Shown: one piece after another, positions 44,868 through 52,826 of the stretch
Layout of the letters: each line of letters starts with the position of its first letter
How positions within the stretch are numbered: the first letter of the stretch is position 1
Assembly: GCA_934352055.1 (NCBI GenBank)
Contig: CAKRJY010000003.1
Span: 1-64,000, forward strand
Source: an uncultured Lachnospiraceae bacterium
GTDB taxonomy: Bacteria; Bacillota; Clostridia; Lachnospirales; Lachnospiraceae
Length of the DNA: 64,000 bases
Reading direction: 5' to 3'
Position numbers and translations under genes: made by a program
The notes under the pieces: generated by a model
Database searches by the model: none
What the model was told of the DNA's origin: nothing
What the model saw: only the letters and a program-made list of their open reading frames with translations

Positions 44868-45374
44868 ATTAGCGATTTAATGATTAATGAGCAGATCAGA
44901 GACAGAGAAATTCGTCTGATTGGTTCAAACGGAGAACAGCTTGGCATTATGTCAGCGAGAGAAGCAATGAAATTAGCTGAGGAAGCAGAACTTGATCTTG
45001 TTAAGATTGCCCCGAATGCTAAGCCACCGGTTTGCAAGATTATTGATTACGGCAAATATCGTTATGAACTTGCACGTAAGGAAAAAGAAGCGAAGAAGAA
45101 GCAAAAGACAGTTGAGGTTAAAGAGATTCGTCTTTCGCCAAACATTGATACCAACGATTTGAATACAAAGGTCAACGCGGCTAAGAAGTTCATTTCTAAG
45201 GGCAATAAAGTAAAGATTACACTTCGTTTCCGCGGTCGTGAGATGGCGCATATTGCACAGAGCAAGCATATCTTAGATGATTTCGCAAAGGAAGTTGAAG
45301 ATGTTGCGGTAGTGGAGAAAGCACCAAAGCAAGAAGGTAGAAGTATCAGCATGGTGTTGGCAGAAAAGAGATAA
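44868..45374 (+). CDS. infC: Translation initiation factor IF-3 (AUU start)
   Basis: GGAGG (44854-44858) is 9 bases from an ATT codon at 44868 and 21 from the first ATG (44880). The ATT is therefore the likely start, as in other infC genes, where the rare AUU start lets IF-3 limit its own translation. The 168-residue product shows MINEQIRDREIRLIGSNGEQLGIM, ISKGNKVKITLRFRGREMAH and EGRSISMVLAEK. It binds the 30S subunit and checks start-codon pairing. Confidence 0.95.
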   Translation: MSDLMINEQIRDREIRLIGSNGEQLGIMSAREAMKLAEEAELDLVKIAPNAKPPVCKIIDYGKYRYELARKEKEAKKKQKTVEVKEIRLSPNIDTNDLNTKVNAAKKFISKGNKVKITLRFRGREMAHIAQSKHILDDFAKEVEDVAVVEKAPKQEGRSISMVLAEKR

Positions 45375-45392
45375 TTTAAGGAGGAAAATAAC

Positions 45393-45590
45393 ATGCCAAA
45401 AATTAAGACAAAAAGAGCAGCTGCAAAGCGTTTTTCTACAACGGGAACAGGAAAGTTAAAGAGAAATAAAGCTTACAAGAGCCATATCTTAACCAAGAAG
45501 ACAACTAAGAGAAAGAGAAATCTTAGAAAAGCAGCAATGACAGATGCTACAAATGTTAAGAATATGAAAAAGGTTTTACCTTACAGCTAA
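45393..45590 (+). CDS. rpmI: 50S ribosomal protein L35
   Basis: The 65-residue basic protein starts MPKIKTKRAAAKRFSTTGTGKLKR, the L35 signature. It lies between infC and rplT in the conserved three-gene order, with GGAGG upstream. Confidence 0.97.
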   Translation: MPKIKTKRAAAKRFSTTGTGKLKRNKAYKSHILTKKTTKRKRNLRKAAMTDATNVKNMKKVLPYS

Positions 45591-45616
45591 TCAAATAGGT
45601 TAAGGAGGATATTGTA

Positions 45617-45973
45617 ATGGCAAGAATTAAAGGCGGAATGAACGCTAAGAAGAAGCATAATAGAGTATTAAAGATGGCAAAGGGCTACAGAGGCGCAAGA
45701 TCTAAGCAGTATCGTGTAGCTAAGCAGTCAGTTATGAGAGCACTTACAAGTTCTTATGCTGGTAGAAAGCAGAGAAAGAGACAGATGCGTCAGCTCTGGA
45801 TCGCTCGTATCAACGCAGCAGCAAGAATCAATGGTCTTTCATACAGCAAGTTTATGTATGGATTAAAGCTTGCAGGTGTTGAGATGAACCGCAAGATGTT
45901 AGCAGAGATGGCTGTTAACGATGCTGCAGCATTTGCTGAATTAGTAGAATTGGCAAAGACAAAAGTAGCTTAA
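45617..45973 (+). CDS. rplT: 50S ribosomal protein L20
   Basis: The 118-residue protein has the L20 features MARIKGGMNAKKKHNRVLKMAKGYRGARSKQYR and the globular half YSKFMYGLKLAGVEMNRKMLAEMA. It assembles early into the 50S subunit and, in Firmicutes, represses this operon by binding its leader. A terminator follows. Confidence 0.98.
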   Translation: MARIKGGMNAKKKHNRVLKMAKGYRGARSKQYRVAKQSVMRALTSSYAGRKQRKRQMRQLWIARINAAARINGLSYSKFMYGLKLAGVEMNRKMLAEMAVNDAAAFAELVELAKTKVA

Positions 45974-45990
45974 TAATGATATGAGTAAAA

Positions 45991-46017
45991 GGCTTCGGTT
46001 TTCCGGAGCCTTTTTTT
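45991..46017 (+). terminator. Rho-independent terminator after rplT
   Basis: GGCTTCGG (45991-45998) pairs with CCGGAGCC (46003-46010), with one G-T pair, around TTTT and followed by seven T. Confidence 0.92.
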
Positions 46018-46047
46018 GAAATTACTGTTTTTTTATAAAATCAGATG

Positions 46048-46056
46048 TGATATAAT
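46048..46056 (+). promoter_or_regulatory. Extended -10 promoter for galE
   Basis: TGA-TATAAT (TATAAT at 46051-46056) lies 48 bases before the galE ATG. The -35 position holds only T's, so recognition probably depends on the extended -10. Confidence 0.6.
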
Positions 46057-46103
46057 TTCTCTTGGTGAGTAAGAGGACAGATTATTGTTAGGAGGAATAA
46101 CGA

Positions 46104-47120
46104 ATGGCTATTTTAGTTACCGGCGGTGCAGGTTACATTGGAAGTCATACTTGTGTAGAACTTTTACAGGCAGGATATGATGTTGTTGTATTAGATAATT
46201 TATCTAATGCAAGCGAAAAGTCATTGGAACGTGTAAAGGCAATCACAGGGAAGGAAGTCACTTTTTATAAGGGTGACATTTTAGACCGTGATATTTTAAA
46301 TCAAATTATGGACAAGGAACAGATTGATTCGTGTATTCACTTTGCTGGTTTAAAGGCAGTAGGGGAATCTGTTGAGAAGCCTTGGGAATATTACAATAAT
46401 AATATTGCAGGAACATTGACGCTTGTGGATGTTATGAGACAACATGGCGTAAAAAATATTATTTTTTCTTCTTCTGCAACTGTTTATGGCAATCCTGCGC
46501 AGATTCCAATTACAGAGGAATGTCCGAAAGGACAGTGTACAAATCCTTATGGATGGACAAAATCTATGCTGGAACAGATTTTGACAGATATGCAAAAGGC
46601 AGATCCGGAGTGGAATGTGATTTTGCTTCGTTATTTCAATCCGATTGGTGCACATCCAAGTGGAACCATGGGAGAGAATCCAAATGGTATACCAAACAAC
46701 CTGATGCCTTATATTACACAGGTGGCTGTTGGTAAGTTAAAAGAACTTGGCGTATTTGGTGATGATTATGACACACCGGATGGTACAGGAGTAAGAGATT
46801 ATATCCATGTAGTAGATCTTGCCATCGGCCATGTGAAAGCTTTGAAGAAGATTGAAGAAAATGCCGGTCTTTGTGTTTATAACCTTGGTACGGGTGTAGG
46901 CTATAGCGTACTTGATATCGTAAAGAATTTTGAAGAGGCCACAGGTGTGAAGATTCCTTATGTTATCAAGCCTAGAAGAGCCGGGGATATTGCAACGTGC
47001 TATTCTGATGCGACAAAAGCAAAGGAAGAACTTGGCTGGACAGCAAAGTATGGTATTAAAGAAATGTGTGCTGATTCCTGGAGATGGCAGAAGAATAATC
47101 CAAACGGATATGAGAATTAG
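46104..47120 (+). CDS. galE: UDP-glucose 4-epimerase
   Basis: The 338-residue short-chain dehydrogenase interconverts UDP-glucose and UDP-galactose. It shows the NAD loop TGGAGYIGSH, the catalytic Ser in FSSSATVYG, and Y-x3-K in YGWTKSM. Length is typical. It is a single-gene unit between the rplT terminator and the tRNA. It could also act on UDP-GlcNAc, the likely donor for adhesin glycosylation upstream; this cannot be told from the sequence. Confidence 0.95.
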   Translation: MAILVTGGAGYIGSHTCVELLQAGYDVVVLDNLSNASEKSLERVKAITGKEVTFYKGDILDRDILNQIMDKEQIDSCIHFAGLKAVGESVEKPWEYYNNNIAGTLTLVDVMRQHGVKNIIFSSSATVYGNPAQIPITEECPKGQCTNPYGWTKSMLEQILTDMQKADPEWNVILLRYFNPIGAHPSGTMGENPNGIPNNLMPYITQVAVGKLKELGVFGDDYDTPDGTGVRDYIHVVDLAIGHVKALKKIEENAGLCVYNLGTGVGYSVLDIVKNFEEATGVKIPYVIKPRRAGDIATCYSDATKAKEELGWTAKYGIKEMCADSWRWQKNNPNGYEN

Positions 47121-47132
47121 AAAGATTTAAAA

Positions 47133-47175
47133 TTCAATTTTTTTGAAAAAACAGAAAAAACTCAAAAAAATTGAA
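47133..47175. repeat. Perfect A/T-rich inverted repeat after galE
   Basis: TTCAATTTTTTTGA (47133-47146) and TCAAAAAAATTGAA (47162-47175) are exact reverse complements around a 15-base A-rich loop. There is little GC, so it is not a classic terminator, though in RNA it could still act as a weak one. It ends 8 bases before the tRNA promoter. Confidence 0.6.
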
Positions 47176-47183
47176 AAAAGGAC

Positions 47184-47212
47184 TTGACGGGATAGAGTAT
47201 TTCATATATTAT
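47184..47212 (+). promoter_or_regulatory. Promoter of tRNA-Glu
   Basis: TTGACG (47184-47189) and TATTAT (47207-47212) are 17 bases apart, 36 bases before the mature tRNA end. Confidence 0.65.
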
Positions 47213-47247
47213 TGTCTTGTTGTCGCGATGCGATGGCAAGACATTAT

Positions 47248-47319
47248 GGTTCGTTGGTCAAGCGGTTAAGACGCCGCCCTCTCACGGCGGAATCAGGGGT
47301 TCGATTCCCCTACGAACTG
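47248..47319 (+). tRNA. tRNA-Glu (anticodon CTC)
   Basis: A full cloverleaf can be drawn. The acceptor GGTTCGT/ACGAACT has a G-U first pair, the D arm is GTC/GAC, the anticodon stem CCGCC/GGCGG encloses the loop CTCTCAC with anticodon CTC, the variable region has 4 nt, and the T arm is AGGGG/CCCCT around TTCGATT. The gene has no encoded CCA. CTC reads GAG codons. It stands alone, with its own promoter and terminator. Confidence 0.93.
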
Positions 47320-47342
47320 TTGCAAGTTGATATGTTACTAGA

Positions 47343-47376
47343 TTGAGAGTGGACATTTGTCCACTCTCAATTTTTT
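47343..47376 (+). terminator. Rho-independent terminator after tRNA-Glu
   Basis: TTGAGAGTGGAC (47343-47354) and GTCCACTCTCAA (47359-47370) form a perfect 12-bp stem followed by TTTTTT. It lies 24 bases before the rimP start, so rimP needs read-through or a promoter nearby. Confidence 0.93.
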
Positions 47377-47399
47377 AAAGAAAGAAAGGTGGTGAATAC

Positions 47400-47864
47400 A
47401 TGTCACAGAGAGAGCAGTATGAAAAGAAAACGGAAGAATTGATTGTTCCGATTCTTGATGCAAAGGGCTTTGAACTAGTAGACGTGGAATATGTCAAAGA
47501 GGGGCAGGATTATTTCCTTCGGGCATACATTGATAAACCGGGGGGGATCACAATCGATGATTGTGTTGCTGTCAGCAGGGAAATGAATGTCCTGTTGGAT
47601 GAATTGGATTATGTAGATGGTGCCTATACCTTCGAGGTGAGTTCACCAGGCTTGGGCAGACCGCTCAAGAAACCAAGAGATTACGAGCGCAGTATGGGGG
47701 AAGAAGTAGAAATCCGAACATACAAGGCGATGGATGGATCAAAAGAGTTTTATGGTATTTTAAAGGCATACGATGATACTACAGTAACGATCCAGTCTGA
47801 GGAAGAAGAAATTACATTTAATAAGTCAGATATTGCATTGATTCGTCTGGCATTTGATTTTTAG
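47400..47864 (+). CDS. rimP: Ribosome maturation factor RimP
   Basis: The 154-residue protein shows LDAKGFELVDVEYVKEGQDYFLRAYIDKPGGITIDDCVAVSREM and YTFEVSSPGLGRPLKK as the family pieces (here given in shortened form: IDKPGGITIDDC and VSSPGLGRPL). It helps 30S assembly. It is the first gene of the nusA-infB operon, with GGTGGTG before the ATG. Confidence 0.95.
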   Translation: MSQREQYEKKTEELIVPILDAKGFELVDVEYVKEGQDYFLRAYIDKPGGITIDDCVAVSREMNVLLDELDYVDGAYTFEVSSPGLGRPLKKPRDYERSMGEEVEIRTYKAMDGSKEFYGILKAYDDTTVTIQSEEEEITFNKSDIALIRLAFDF

Positions 47865-47900
47865 CGTACTATAACAAGATTTTTAGGAGGATGAACAAGG

Positions 47901-49091
47901 ATGAAAAACAATGAATTGTTAGAAGCGTTAAATGTGTTGGAGGCAGAAAAAAATATCAGTAAAGATGTTTTATTAGAAGCGATTGAGAATTCGCTTCAGG
48001 TTGCCTGCAAAAACCATTTTGGCAAAAATGACAATATTACCGTTACAATCAACCCGGAAACTTGCGAATATCATGTCCTGGCTGCAAAGACAGTTGTGGA
48101 AGATGTGGAAGATCCGGTAGAACAAATTAGCCTTGAAGATGCACAGGCAATGGATGGTGCGTATGACCTTGGTGATATCGTCAATGTTGAGATTAAGTCC
48201 ACAAGTTTTGGACGTATCGCTGCGCAGAGTGCAAAGAATACCATTTTGCAGAAGATTCGTGAAGAAGAGAGAAAGATGGTCTTTGACGAATACTATAAGA
48301 TGGAAAAAACAGTTGTAACAGGTATTGTACAACGTTACATCGGAAAGAACATCAGCGTTAATTTAGGAAAGACAGATGCTTTCCTTGCAGAGAATGAACA
48401 GGTCAGAGGAGAACATTTCGAACCAACAGAACGTATCAAAGTTCTTATTTTAGAGGTGAAAGATAATGCCAGAGGACCAAAGGTGCTTGTTTCAAGAACA
48501 CATCCGGAACTTGTAAAACGTCTGTTTGAGGAAGAAGTAGCAGAGGTTCGAGAAGGTGTGGTCGAGATCAAATCCATTGCGCGTGAAGCAGGAAGCAGAA
48601 CAAAGATGGCAGTTTGGTCTCAGGATGAAAATGTAGATCCGGTTGGAGCATGTGTTGGTATGAATGGTAGTCGTGTCAATGCTATTGTGGATGAGCTCCG
48701 CGGAGAAAAGATCGATATTATTGAGTGGAATGAAAATCCGGCAATGTTGATTGAACATGCACTTAGCCCGGCAAAGGTTATTTCTGTCATTGCAGATGAT
48801 GATGAGAAAACAGCTAAGGTTGTAGTTCCAGATTATCAGTTGTCACTTGCAATCGGTAAGGAAGGTCAGAATGCAAGACTTGCTGCCCGCTTGACAGGAT
48901 TTAAAATTGATATCAAGAGTGAAACACAGGCAAGAGAAGCAGGCGATTTCCTGGATTATGAAAACGATTATGATGATGATGAATATTACGATGACGATGA
49001 ATATTATGATGATGAATATGAAACGTCAGAGGACGCATATGATGATGAAGAAACATATGTAGATGAGGAAGCATCAGAAAGTGAAGAATAA
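47901..49091 (+). CDS. nusA: Transcription elongation factor NusA with acidic tail
   Basis: The 396-residue protein has the N-terminal RNA-polymerase-binding domain, an S1 domain (about 130-200), and two KH domains (DPVGACVGMNGSRV; LAIGKEGQNARLAARLTG). After residue 345 it ends in a stretch of some 45 residues made almost wholly of Asp, Glu and Tyr (repeats of DDDEYYDD). NusA controls pausing, termination and antitermination. The acidic tail is not part of the core family and is noted as unusual. Confidence 0.96.
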   Translation: MKNNELLEALNVLEAEKNISKDVLLEAIENSLQVACKNHFGKNDNITVTINPETCEYHVLAAKTVVEDVEDPVEQISLEDAQAMDGAYDLGDIVNVEIKSTSFGRIAAQSAKNTILQKIREEERKMVFDEYYKMEKTVVTGIVQRYIGKNISVNLGKTDAFLAENEQVRGEHFEPTERIKVLILEVKDNARGPKVLVSRTHPELVKRLFEEEVAEVREGVVEIKSIAREAGSRTKMAVWSQDENVDPVGACVGMNGSRVNAIVDELRGEKIDIIEWNENPAMLIEHALSPAKVISVIADDDEKTAKVVVPDYQLSLAIGKEGQNARLAARLTGFKIDIKSETQAREAGDFLDYENDYDDDEYYDDDEYYDDEYETSEDAYDDEETYVDEEASESEE

Positions 49092-49092
49092 G

Positions 49093-49353
49093 ATGAATGA
49101 AAAAAAGATTCCACAGCGTAAATGTGTAGGATGCAATGAAATGAAAGACAAAAAACAACTCATCCGCGTTGTAAAGACGCCGGAAGAAACATTTCTTATT
49201 GATACTACAGGCAGAGCCAATGGCAGAGGTGCGTATATCTGTAAAGATGTAGCGTGTTTTCGTCAGGCAATGAAAAACAAAGGCTTGGAACGTTCATTGA
49301 AGTGCAAGATACCAGAAGATATCGTAAAACAATTGGAACAGGAGATGATGTAG
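49093..49353 (+). CDS. rnpM: RNase P modulator RnpM (YlxR family)
   Basis: The ATG at 49093, one base after the nusA stop, was chosen because the protein then opens MNEKKIPQRKCVGC. The 86-residue product has the YlxR motif RKCVGCNEMKDKKQLIRVV and GRANGRGAYIC. The family binds RNA and modulates RNase P in Bacillus. It is coupled to nusA and ylxQ. Confidence 0.93.
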   Translation: MNEKKIPQRKCVGCNEMKDKKQLIRVVKTPEETFLIDTTGRANGRGAYICKDVACFRQAMKNKGLERSLKCKIPEDIVKQLEQEMM

Positions 49354-49659
49354 ATGCAGGATAAAGCGTTAGCGATGCTTGGCATGGCTGCGAAAGCAGG
49401 AAAGGTTGTCAGCGGAGAGTTTTCCGTGGAAAAAGCGGTAAAAGAAGGAAAAGCATGGCTTGTGCTTGTTGCAGAAGATGCATCTTTTAATACCAAAAAG
49501 AGTTTTACAAACATGTGTGAATTTTATGAGTGCGACATTGCTTTTTACGGGGAAAAAGAGGCGCTGGGGCATGCGATTGGTAAAGAATTCCGCGCATCCG
49601 TAGCGATAACAGATGAAAATCTGGCAAATGCCGTAAAAAAGAAAATCACATTGGTATAA
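49354..49659 (+). CDS. YlxQ-like L7Ae/L30e-family RNA-binding protein
   Basis: The 101-residue protein shows the L7Ae-type fold pattern: ALAMLGMAAKAGKVVSGEFSVEKAVKEGKAWLVLVAEDAS, shortened here to GMAAKAGKVVSG and WLVLVAEDAS. It starts directly after the rnpM stop. Family members are thought to bind kink-turn RNA; the exact target is unknown. Its place between rnpM and infB is conserved in Firmicutes. Confidence 0.9.
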   Translation: MQDKALAMLGMAAKAGKVVSGEFSVEKAVKEGKAWLVLVAEDASFNTKKSFTNMCEFYECDIAFYGEKEALGHAIGKEFRASVAITDENLANAVKKKITLV

Positions 49660-49683
49660 CAACTGAATAATGGAGGATATAGC

Positions 49684-52455
49684 ATGGCAAAAGTGAGAGT
49701 TTATGAATTAGCAAAGCAGTTAGGTGTAGAAACGAAAGAAGTAGTCGCTGCACTTGCTGCAAAGGGAATAGAAGTAAAAAGTCAGAATAGTATTGAAGAT
49801 GATGCAATTGCAATTGTTGAGAATAAGTTTAAAAAATCAACAGCAAACGCAGAAACAGCATCTTCAAAAAATGTTGACAAAGAAGTAAAAAAAGAAACAG
49901 ATAAGAAGGATGCACCAAAGACAGAGAACGCGAATACAGAGAAAAAGGAAGATGGCGCCCGTCCTAAGAAGAAATCAAGCATTTCAGCAGTCTTTAATGC
50001 ACAGTATAGCAAACAGCAGCCAAGACAGCGTCGTGACGGTGATCGTCCAAGAAGAAGAAACGATGGAGAGCGTTCAAACGGAGAAAGACCAAATAATAAC
50101 CGTAACGATCGTTCTGGAGCAGCACGTCCGACACAGGGAAGAATTACCATTCGTCCGGAAAGTGAACGTACCGTAAGACCTTCACATCGTGTGCAGGAGG
50201 AAAAAGAACGTCAGGAGAGAATGGAACGAAAAGAACGCCAGGAACGTCAGGAACGCCAGGAAAGACGCGATGGTGGAAACAATAATCGAAACAATCAGAA
50301 TCAAAATCGTCCAATTCGTCCGCGCGAAATGTCAGGAAATGACCGTCCAAGCAGTCGTGTAAATAACGGAGAGAATCGTCGACCACGTAATAACGACGGT
50401 AACAGAAATAATAATTACAATAACAACCGTACAGAACGTCCAAATGGCGGCAATCGTCCAAACAATGGAAATAGTTCTTTTGGTGACAATCGTAGAAATA
50501 ATGCAGCACCGGCTGCCCCAGCTACAGATATGCGTCAAAAAGAAAGCAGAGATCGCGATAACAATCGTAATAACAAGAAAAAGCATGATTACGATCAGTT
50601 GGGTTCTAAGAAACAGGAACGTTATGTTAACTTAGAAAAAAATGGCGGTAAGAAGAAAAATAAGGCACCACAGCAGAAGCCAGTAGAAAAGGATCCAAAT
50701 GAGATTCGCACACTGACATTGCCGGAACATATTACCATCAAGGAACTGGCAGATAAAATGAAGGTGCAGGCATCTGTTATTGTAAAGAAATTATTTATGA
50801 AGGGTGTCATGGTAACGGTAAATCAGGATGTTGACTATGAGCAGGCAGAAGAGATTGCACTGGAATTCAACTGTATCTGTGAACCGGAAGTAAAAGTTGA
50901 TGTTATTGAAGAATTGTTACGCGAGGATGAGGAAGCAGAGGACGATATGGTTGCACGTCCACCTGTTGTCTGTGTCATGGGTCACGTTGATCATGGTAAG
51001 ACATCCTTGCTGGATGCAATTCGTGATACAAAGGTGACAGATCGCGAAGCCGGTGGTATTACACAGCATATCGGTGCGTATATGGTATCCATAAATGGTC
51101 AGAAGATTACATTCTTAGATACTCCGGGTCATGAGGCATTTACTGCTATGCGTATGCGTGGTGCCAATTCAACAGATATTGCAATTCTTGTTGTAGCTGC
51201 AGACGATGGTGTTATGCCACAGACAGTAGAAGCAATCAACCATGCAAAAGCAGCTGGTATTGAAATTATTGTTGCCATTAACAAGATTGATAAACCAAAT
51301 GCAAATATTGATCGTGTAAAACAGGAATTATCGGAATACGAACTGATTCCGGAAGACTGGGGCGGAAGTACCATTTTTGTTCCTGTATCAGCGCACACGC
51401 ATGAAGGTATTGATGAATTGCTGGAAATGATTCTTTTGACAGCAGAAGTATTGGAATTAAAGGCAAATCCAAAGCGTACCGCAAGAGGTCTTGTTATTGA
51501 GGCACAGCTTGATAAGGGACGTGGAGCAGTGGCAACCGTTCTGGTACAAAAAGGAACGTTGCATGTTGGTGATCCAATCGCAGCAGGAAGCTCTTATGGT
51601 AGAGTGCGTGCTATGATTGATGAAAATGGTCGTAGAGTCAAAGTGGCAACACCATCTACACCGGTTGAGATTTTAGGTCTTAGTGATGTCCCAAATGCTG
51701 GTGAAATCTTTGTTTCTATGGATTCTGAGAAGGAAGCAAGAAACTTTGCTGAGACATTTATTTCAGAAGGCAAGAATAAGCTGATTGAAGATACAAAGAC
51801 AAGAATGTCTCTGGATGATCTGTTCTCACAGATTCAGTCCGGTAATGTCAAAGAATTGAATATCATTGTAAAAGCTGATGTACAGGGTTCTGTAGAGGCT
51901 GTAAAGCAGTCACTTGTAAAACTTTCTAATGATGAAGTTGTTGTTAAGATCATCCATGGTGGTGTAGGTGCCATCAATGAAAGTGATGTAATCTTAGCAT
52001 CCGCATCAAATGCAATTATCATTGGATTTAATGTCAGACCGGATGCTATGGCTAAGGCAACAGCAGATAGAGAAGGCGTTGATGTAAGACTTTACAAGGT
52101 CATCTATAGTGCGATTGAAGATGTAGAAGCAGCAATGAAGGGAATGCTTGATCCGGTTTACGAAGAAAAAGTGATTGGTCATGCACAGGTACGTCAGATC
52201 TTCAAGGCATCTGATGTAGGTAATATTGCAGGTTCTTATGTGCTTGACGGTTATTTCCAACGTGGATGTAAGGTGCGTGTAAGCCGTGAAGGAGAGCAGA
52301 TCTTTGAAGGCGATTTGGCATCACTGAAGCGATTTAAGGACGATGTTAAGGAAGTTAAGGCAGGATTCGAATGTGGTCTTGTAGTAGATGGATTTAATGA
52401 TATCGTTGAAGATGATATGATTGAAGCATATATTATGGTAGAAGTACCGAGGTAG
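49684..52455 (+). CDS. infB: Translation initiation factor IF-2
   Basis: The 923-residue protein starts with an IF2_N module (RVYELAKQLGVETKEVVAAL). A low-complexity region of about 280 residues rich in Arg, Asn, Gln and Glu follows (about 60-340). A second IF2_N module (LTLPEHITIKELADKMKVQ) comes next, then the GTPase domain with GHVDHGKT, DTPGHEAF and NKIDKP, and domains II-IV. It brings initiator tRNA to the ribosome and promotes subunit joining. The disordered N-terminus, with runs such as RQERQERQERR and NNNRTERPNGG, is longer than in most short IF-2s. Confidence 0.97.
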   Translation: MAKVRVYELAKQLGVETKEVVAALAAKGIEVKSQNSIEDDAIAIVENKFKKSTANAETASSKNVDKEVKKETDKKDAPKTENANTEKKEDGARPKKKSSISAVFNAQYSKQQPRQRRDGDRPRRRNDGERSNGERPNNNRNDRSGAARPTQGRITIRPESERTVRPSHRVQEEKERQERMERKERQERQERQERRDGGNNNRNNQNQNRPIRPREMSGNDRPSSRVNNGENRRPRNNDGNRNNNYNNNRTERPNGGNRPNNGNSSFGDNRRNNAAPAAPATDMRQKESRDRDNNRNNKKKHDYDQLGSKKQERYVNLEKNGGKKKNKAPQQKPVEKDPNEIRTLTLPEHITIKELADKMKVQASVIVKKLFMKGVMVTVNQDVDYEQAEEIALEFNCICEPEVKVDVIEELLREDEEAEDDMVARPPVVCVMGHVDHGKTSLLDAIRDTKVTDREAGGITQHIGAYMVSINGQKITFLDTPGHEAFTAMRMRGANSTDIAILVVAADDGVMPQTVEAINHAKAAGIEIIVAINKIDKPNANIDRVKQELSEYELIPEDWGGSTIFVPVSAHTHEGIDELLEMILLTAEVLELKANPKRTARGLVIEAQLDKGRGAVATVLVQKGTLHVGDPIAAGSSYGRVRAMIDENGRRVKVATPSTPVEILGLSDVPNAGEIFVSMDSEKEARNFAETFISEGKNKLIEDTKTRMSLDDLFSQIQSGNVKELNIIVKADVQGSVEAVKQSLVKLSNDEVVVKIIHGGVGAINESDVILASASNAIIIGFNVRPDAMAKATADREGVDVRLYKVIYSAIEDVEAAMKGMLDPVYEEKVIGHAQVRQIFKASDVGNIAGSYVLDGYFQRGCKVRVSREGEQIFEGDLASLKRFKDDVKEVKAGFECGLVVDGFNDIVEDDMIEAYIMVEVPR

Positions 52456-52458
52456 AAT

Positions 52459-52815
52459 ATGAAAAAAAGAAGTATTAAAAATACGAGAATTAACGAAGAG
52501 GTACACCGCGAACTGAGTAATATCATTCGCGGTGAGATCAAGGATCCTCGTGTCAGTTCTCTTTGCAGCGTTGTTGCTGTAGAAGTTGCGCCAGATCTTA
52601 AGACGGCAAAGGCGTATATCAGTGTTCTGGGGGATGAGAAGGCACAGGCGGATACCATGGAAGGACTAAAAAGTTCTGCAGGGTATATTCGCAAGCTGTT
52701 AGCATCCAACATCAATCTGCGTAACACACCGGAAATTCAGTTTATTCTGGATCAGTCTATTGAATATGGTGTGCGCATGTCAAAAATGATTGATGATTTA
52801 AATCAGAATAACTAA
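52459..52815 (+). CDS. rbfA: Ribosome-binding factor A
   Basis: The 118-residue KH-type protein shows INEEVHRELSNIIRGEIKDPRV and TAKAYISVLGDE, then PEIQFILDQSIEYGVRMSKMID. It matures the 30S subunit. It begins 3 bases after infB in the conserved order. Confidence 0.95.
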   Translation: MKKRSIKNTRINEEVHRELSNIIRGEIKDPRVSSLCSVVAVEVAPDLKTAKAYISVLGDEKAQADTMEGLKSSAGYIRKLLASNINLRNTPEIQFILDQSIEYGVRMSKMIDDLNQNN

Positions 52816-52826
52816 GGAGGCACCTT

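Noticed and set aside
44880..44882. ATG start for infC
   Set aside because: It is 21 bases from GGAGG; the ATT at 44868 is at 9 bases and matches known infC practice.
50144..50509. Antisense open frame opposite the IF-2 linker
   Set aside because: It arises from Arg/Asn-rich codons on the other strand and has no start signals or recognisable protein features.
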